A stretch of 64,000 nt of DNA from Anas platyrhynchos (taxonomy: Eukaryota > Chordata > Aves > Anseriformes > Anatidae): positions 4,894,001-4,958,000 of the forward strand of contig NC_092600.1 of the NCBI RefSeq assembly GCF_047663525.1. Reading direction: 5' to 3'. Under the pieces are notes generated by a model. The model did not search any database, was not told where the DNA came from, and worked only from the letters and a program-made list of their open reading frames with translations. Shown here one piece after another: positions 60,101-64,000 of the stretch. The stretch's first letter is position 1. Each line of letters starts with the position of its first letter. Made by a program: the position numbers and the translations under genes.

Positions 60101-63100
60101 TAGAAATATGTACAGTTACTTAGCCAATTTCTGTTTGAAAATGATGGAGTAGAAAATTCACAGGAGATCAGCAGCTGCTCAAACAAATGAAAAGGATTTT
60201 CTTCTTTTATTTACCCTGGAACAATAAGCATGGATGCAGCATCTGGTCCTCCACGAAGTCTTTGCTTCTTACACAACTTCCAGCTGGAATGACCAAGAGT
60301 CAACGCGATTGACTGACCTTCCTCAAGGTCTCCGGTGATGCCACCCAAAACAGAACAGAGCATCCTAGCTGGATGCCTTTCATGCTAATCCCTGAATCAA
60401 TACATTTCCAAGATCATTTCTGGGCTTTCATGTGCTGCCAAAAGATCATGCTCCAGCGGTCCTCTCCTCCTCTGCGTTGTTTATCCTTTGGAGTACTCTA
60501 GATCGTAAACCATTTTAACCACCATTGCATATTGTGCTCCCCTTGTCTAATAACCAAGAATGTGGGAAAACTTCTTCATATCTTCCTCAATAGGGAATAC
60601 CAAGCTGTAAAGTAGAAAAAGACAGAAGCTAAAATCATTTTGAGCCCTCCACGTGGAGGCAGCCTGCTTGGAGGATGCTGCCCCGGCCTTGCCTCCTGCG
60701 GCATTCCTGTCAGGAGCAACGAGGCCGCTCTCGTTGCCTAACTCACAGGCACCCGGATGACAACTTCCCATAGCTGAAATATTTATTTTTTTAAAGAAAA
60801 CAGCAATGTGCTAAGACTTCAATGTCTTCACAGGAAAGGAGCGTGACGCAAACCTCCATCCGTTCCCAGAATGGGCAAAGAAGGCCCAAACCTGCCCCGT
60901 CCCGTCCAGGTGCTGGCTCTCGGCAAAAGCCCGTGGGAGGTAAAATCCCATCGTCTCCCGAGACATGGTGGAAAACAAGCTGCCTGTTATTGTGAGCGAG
61001 AACAAAGCGCGGGAGAGCAGCAGGCACCTTTGTCTTCTCATTAACACCGATGGCTAAAGCTCTTTGGGGAAGGGACTTTCCCACTGTGTGTTTGCACAGA
61101 GGGAGCTGATCCGATGAGGGCAGCTGAATGCTGTGGTATAAATAATGAATTACACAATAAACGCTACAAGACTGGTTCAGTTGAGGAAGAAAAATAAACA
61201 CAGCAAACAAAGAAATTCCTCATATTAGTTAGAAATCCCACGGCAAGAGATTCTTGCCAACTTCCTCCAAGAGCCCAGACTGCAAACATTATTCCATAAG
61301 TATAAAAAGCACTTCTACTCACCAAACTTTGCTGTGTCTCACATCCACCCAAAGGGCAGAACGAGCGTACATTTCCTTTTCTATCTGTATTCTCAGTTTC
61401 TAATATAAGCGTGACCTTTTAAAGAACCATTTTTGCATATTCTTTCCCAGTGGCAGAGTTACTACTTGATCTCTCCCCTAGCAAGAAAAAAAATTAACAA
61501 AATATTTATTTCAGCAGTGTTGTATCTTAGCCAGCCAGGGAACCTTGCGATGTGCAGGGAAAACATTTATGTAATAAACCATGATAAGGGCCGTGAATAC
61601 CGGTGCTGCAGAGCTCTGGGCTCAGAGCCACTCTTGTGGCTGCGTTCAGATGTTGCTATTGATCTAATCTGCAGCGAGATGATCACAGGAGACACTCCTT
61701 ACATTATTTATCTTGGATTTGGGGTTGGACGGGGATTTTTTTGTTGTTTGTTTTCTCCTTTATTCATTTCTGTTATTATTAATATTACACGCTGTTAACA
61801 AATTCCGCAGACAAACGACTCTCACCTCTCGTGACACATTATTAATCACAAGCGATGAAGGATTCTGCATTCCTCACCGCTTGAGCTGTGTGACCAACCC
61901 CAGCTTGTGACCTACCCGCAGCCTAACGCAGGGCTTGGCAACCACAGCATGCAGGTGAGGAGGGCACACAACGTGCGGGGTGGGCAGAGACACAGGCTGG
62001 GCATCCCAATGCCCACACAGCTCTGAGGGGAGCAGGAGCCAGCGGACCCACCTTCTGCAGGTACATAGCACAGCCAGAGCCAAGGAAGAGAAGAGAGATG
62101 CCAGCTCTCCAAAAGATTGATATCTGACAGGGAAAACCCAACGCGCAGCTAAAACCGATCTGACATCCTGATGCTCTGCTTTGCACAGAGATGTCAGTCT
62201 GCGCCTGGGTTCACTTCGCTCCCAAATTCCTCTTGCTGGACCTGTTACTTGGGTCTGGCATTCCTGCTCCCCCTGCCCCCCACTCTGATTTACACAGTTC
62301 AAGGCCCTAATAAGCAAGATTTTTTTAGACCTGTACAGCATTGAGCTTAAAGTGATGCAGGACGTAATGGTCAGCCAGCAACACAAGCTGTATGGATGGT
62401 ACATGGGGTTCTCTGCCTTTGGTGCTTTCTTTTTTCATTCTGATTTCCTCCTTTTTCCAACCCCAGGGTTGCTCAGCACAAAATACCTGTTTGCTCTTCA
62501 TCTGTGGAAGGCTCTAACACATACCTGCATGCCATATGACCTCCCTTGCACACACGTACATCAAAAACGTCAAACTCATCTCCAAGGGTTGTCAGAAATA
62601 GTTATCATTGCAGCCTGAGCTCTTGAGATTGCGAATGGCAATGCTGAACCATGCAAACAGGAGATGTCATCCTGTCACCATGAATGACAGATGATTATGG
62701 CTCTTTCTAGATGCCTGTAATTAACATGGCTTTCTAGCTTTGACATGAGCATCCAGAAGCCCAGTAGATGGGGAAATCATTTGGAAGCTTCGGCTTTCCT
62801 TTCCTCTCCTGCTTCTTCACCCTACAGGTCTTCAAATAAACTGAAGAAATCACCAGTGGGTCACTAAAATCACTACAAAGCTTCTTAGAAGGGCAGCTGC
62901 AATTCAGAGCACCAAATAACTGCGTGGATAAATATCACAGCTGAGGCTGAACCCAGGCATTGGACATGCACAGTTCTTCCCCTTTGGTGTTCAAACATGA
63001 ATAATGCGGGGAGCGGTGCCTGGGAGTCACACTGTTATCTTGAAAATCAGGATTGACTGCTACCAATCTCTTTCTTTGGCCTATGCCTCCTAATATCCTC

Positions 63101-64000
63101 TGCCATTTCTGTCCTCTATCACCCTTTTGCATCTATCTGTTAACATTTTTGCTCCTGACCTATGACAGCAGGCTTTGTCAGGGCAATACAATTTAATATG
63201 TGGTGGATGCACGATGTCGGCAGCGGGCTTAGGTATCTGAAGAGCCTGGTGAAGAATAATAACTCCCTGCTACGTATCCTGGATTGCTGTTTAACTACAT
63301 GACGCTGAACATCAATCAAAGAAGGATTAGATGCTCCTGGTAATAGATAAACAGCAAAATGAACAAGATCATCTAAGCTCTTCAAACAAAATCATGTATT
63401 TTTAGCCTATGGAAATCCAAACCAGGGCTCAGCCAGAGAACAGGAAAAAGCAAAACAAAGATTATTGAAAGCTTATGTTTAAACAGTTTCAGCCCAAATA
63501 TTTACTGATGGCACGGAAAAAAAAAAAAAAAAGAAATGATCGTATGTTTTGCAAGGAAGAGCTGGACCCTTTAATTGCATAGGAAGCCAGGCTCGGAGAA
63601 TGAAAAGAATAAATAAACAAACCCCCTGCAGAATTCACTGCAAAGCCTGTACGTTTGTTTACATTCCCATTTCTCTTTAACCTACATTCCCCCTGACAAA
63701 GGCGTTGTTTTGGGTAATAATCCTTTTCATATGGGCCATATCTACAAGAAACTATTTGCAATTCATTTAAAATATGGATTTTGGAATCTACTGTAAATCC
63801 CTTTTGCTAAGATAAAAAAGCACGGAGAAGAAATAACATGCTGTTTAATCTTTGGGCTCATCAAGTCCTGGAAGATTATTTTGACAGTTAATTTGATGTA
63901 TTTAACTGAGCTTCCAGTCTGTGCTGCTCGAAGAAAGCCATCATTTATGACTTGCTGTTGTGTAGGAACATCCCAGATAGCTGCAGTGTCTTTTGAAGAA
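60101..64000. other. Gene-free stretch to window end
   Basis: Holds a 6-bp inverted repeat AGTCAA/TTGACT (60298-60314) and a 16-base A-run (63517-63532). Minus-strand open frames at 60791-61210 and 61874-62404 overlap others and show no family features. No exon, RNA gene or dispersed repeat that I can support. Confidence 0.5.

Noticed and set aside
62759-62775. CTCF-like 'ccagtagatgggg'
   Set aside because: The essential final GGC of the core is replaced, so the match is too poor to call.
1-64000. Typical avian CR1 3' ends
   Set aside because: I looked for the characteristic 'attctatgattctatga' tail and its complement and saw none, so no young CR1 copy is called; only old, diverged fragments are reported.

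Overview
This window is vertebrate nuclear DNA, most likely from a bird or another sauropsid. No stretch can be read as a confident protein-coding gene, operon, rRNA, tRNA, prophage or CRISPR array. Stops are frequent in every frame, and the longest open frames are what chance gives in 64 kb or are artefacts of a GC-rich tract. The sauropsid reading rests on low repeat density, no Alu- or L1-like sequence, and several decayed fragments resembling ancient amniote repeats (MIR/CORE-SINE-like at about 4.2, 30.5 and 40.8 kb; CR1/L3-like pieces with a 'cccattgactt' or 'gcacctaaa' signature at about 22.3, 26.5 and 53.3 kb). These family names are from memory of consensus features, not from a search.

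Layout: 1-7.7 kb is gene-free, with one MIR-like fragment and a paired CATTACCTGAA element at 5.8-6.0 kb. The clearest gene-related landmark is a CpG island at about 7.69-8.30 kb with two long GGA/GAG purine tracts. On the minus strand it ends in a good splice donor (GT at 7952-7951) just after a 28-residue open frame, so it is best read as the promoter and first, mostly untranslated exon of a gene running leftwards out of the window. From 8.3 kb to 64 kb the sequence looks like intergenic or intronic regulatory DNA. A second CpG-rich block at 17.94-18.74 kb contains a 33-bp periodic array. AT-rich islands dense in homeodomain/POU-type words lie at 14.2-14.5, 21.8-22.1, 26.5-26.7, 36.55-36.78, 41.0-41.1 and 48.05-48.65 kb. 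A perfect ZNF143/STAF-type motif lies at 56.44 kb.

Three minus-strand open stretches look more protein-like than their surroundings: 13.39-13.64, 50.91-51.00 and 54.28-54.47 kb. Two could be 3'-terminal exons, because a candidate splice acceptor precedes the frame and an AATAAA lies downstream. I do not recognise any of the products.

The most unusual structures are a cluster of perfect 9-bp inverted repeats with very short spacers at 48.07-48.65 kb, which includes a full NFI palindrome and two octamers; a run of eight ATTAC/GTAAT words at 36.63-36.72 kb, mostly about one helical turn apart; and the 33-bp array at 18.32 kb. Together they fit a developmental-gene regulatory landscape, but that is inference; cross-species alignment would decide it.
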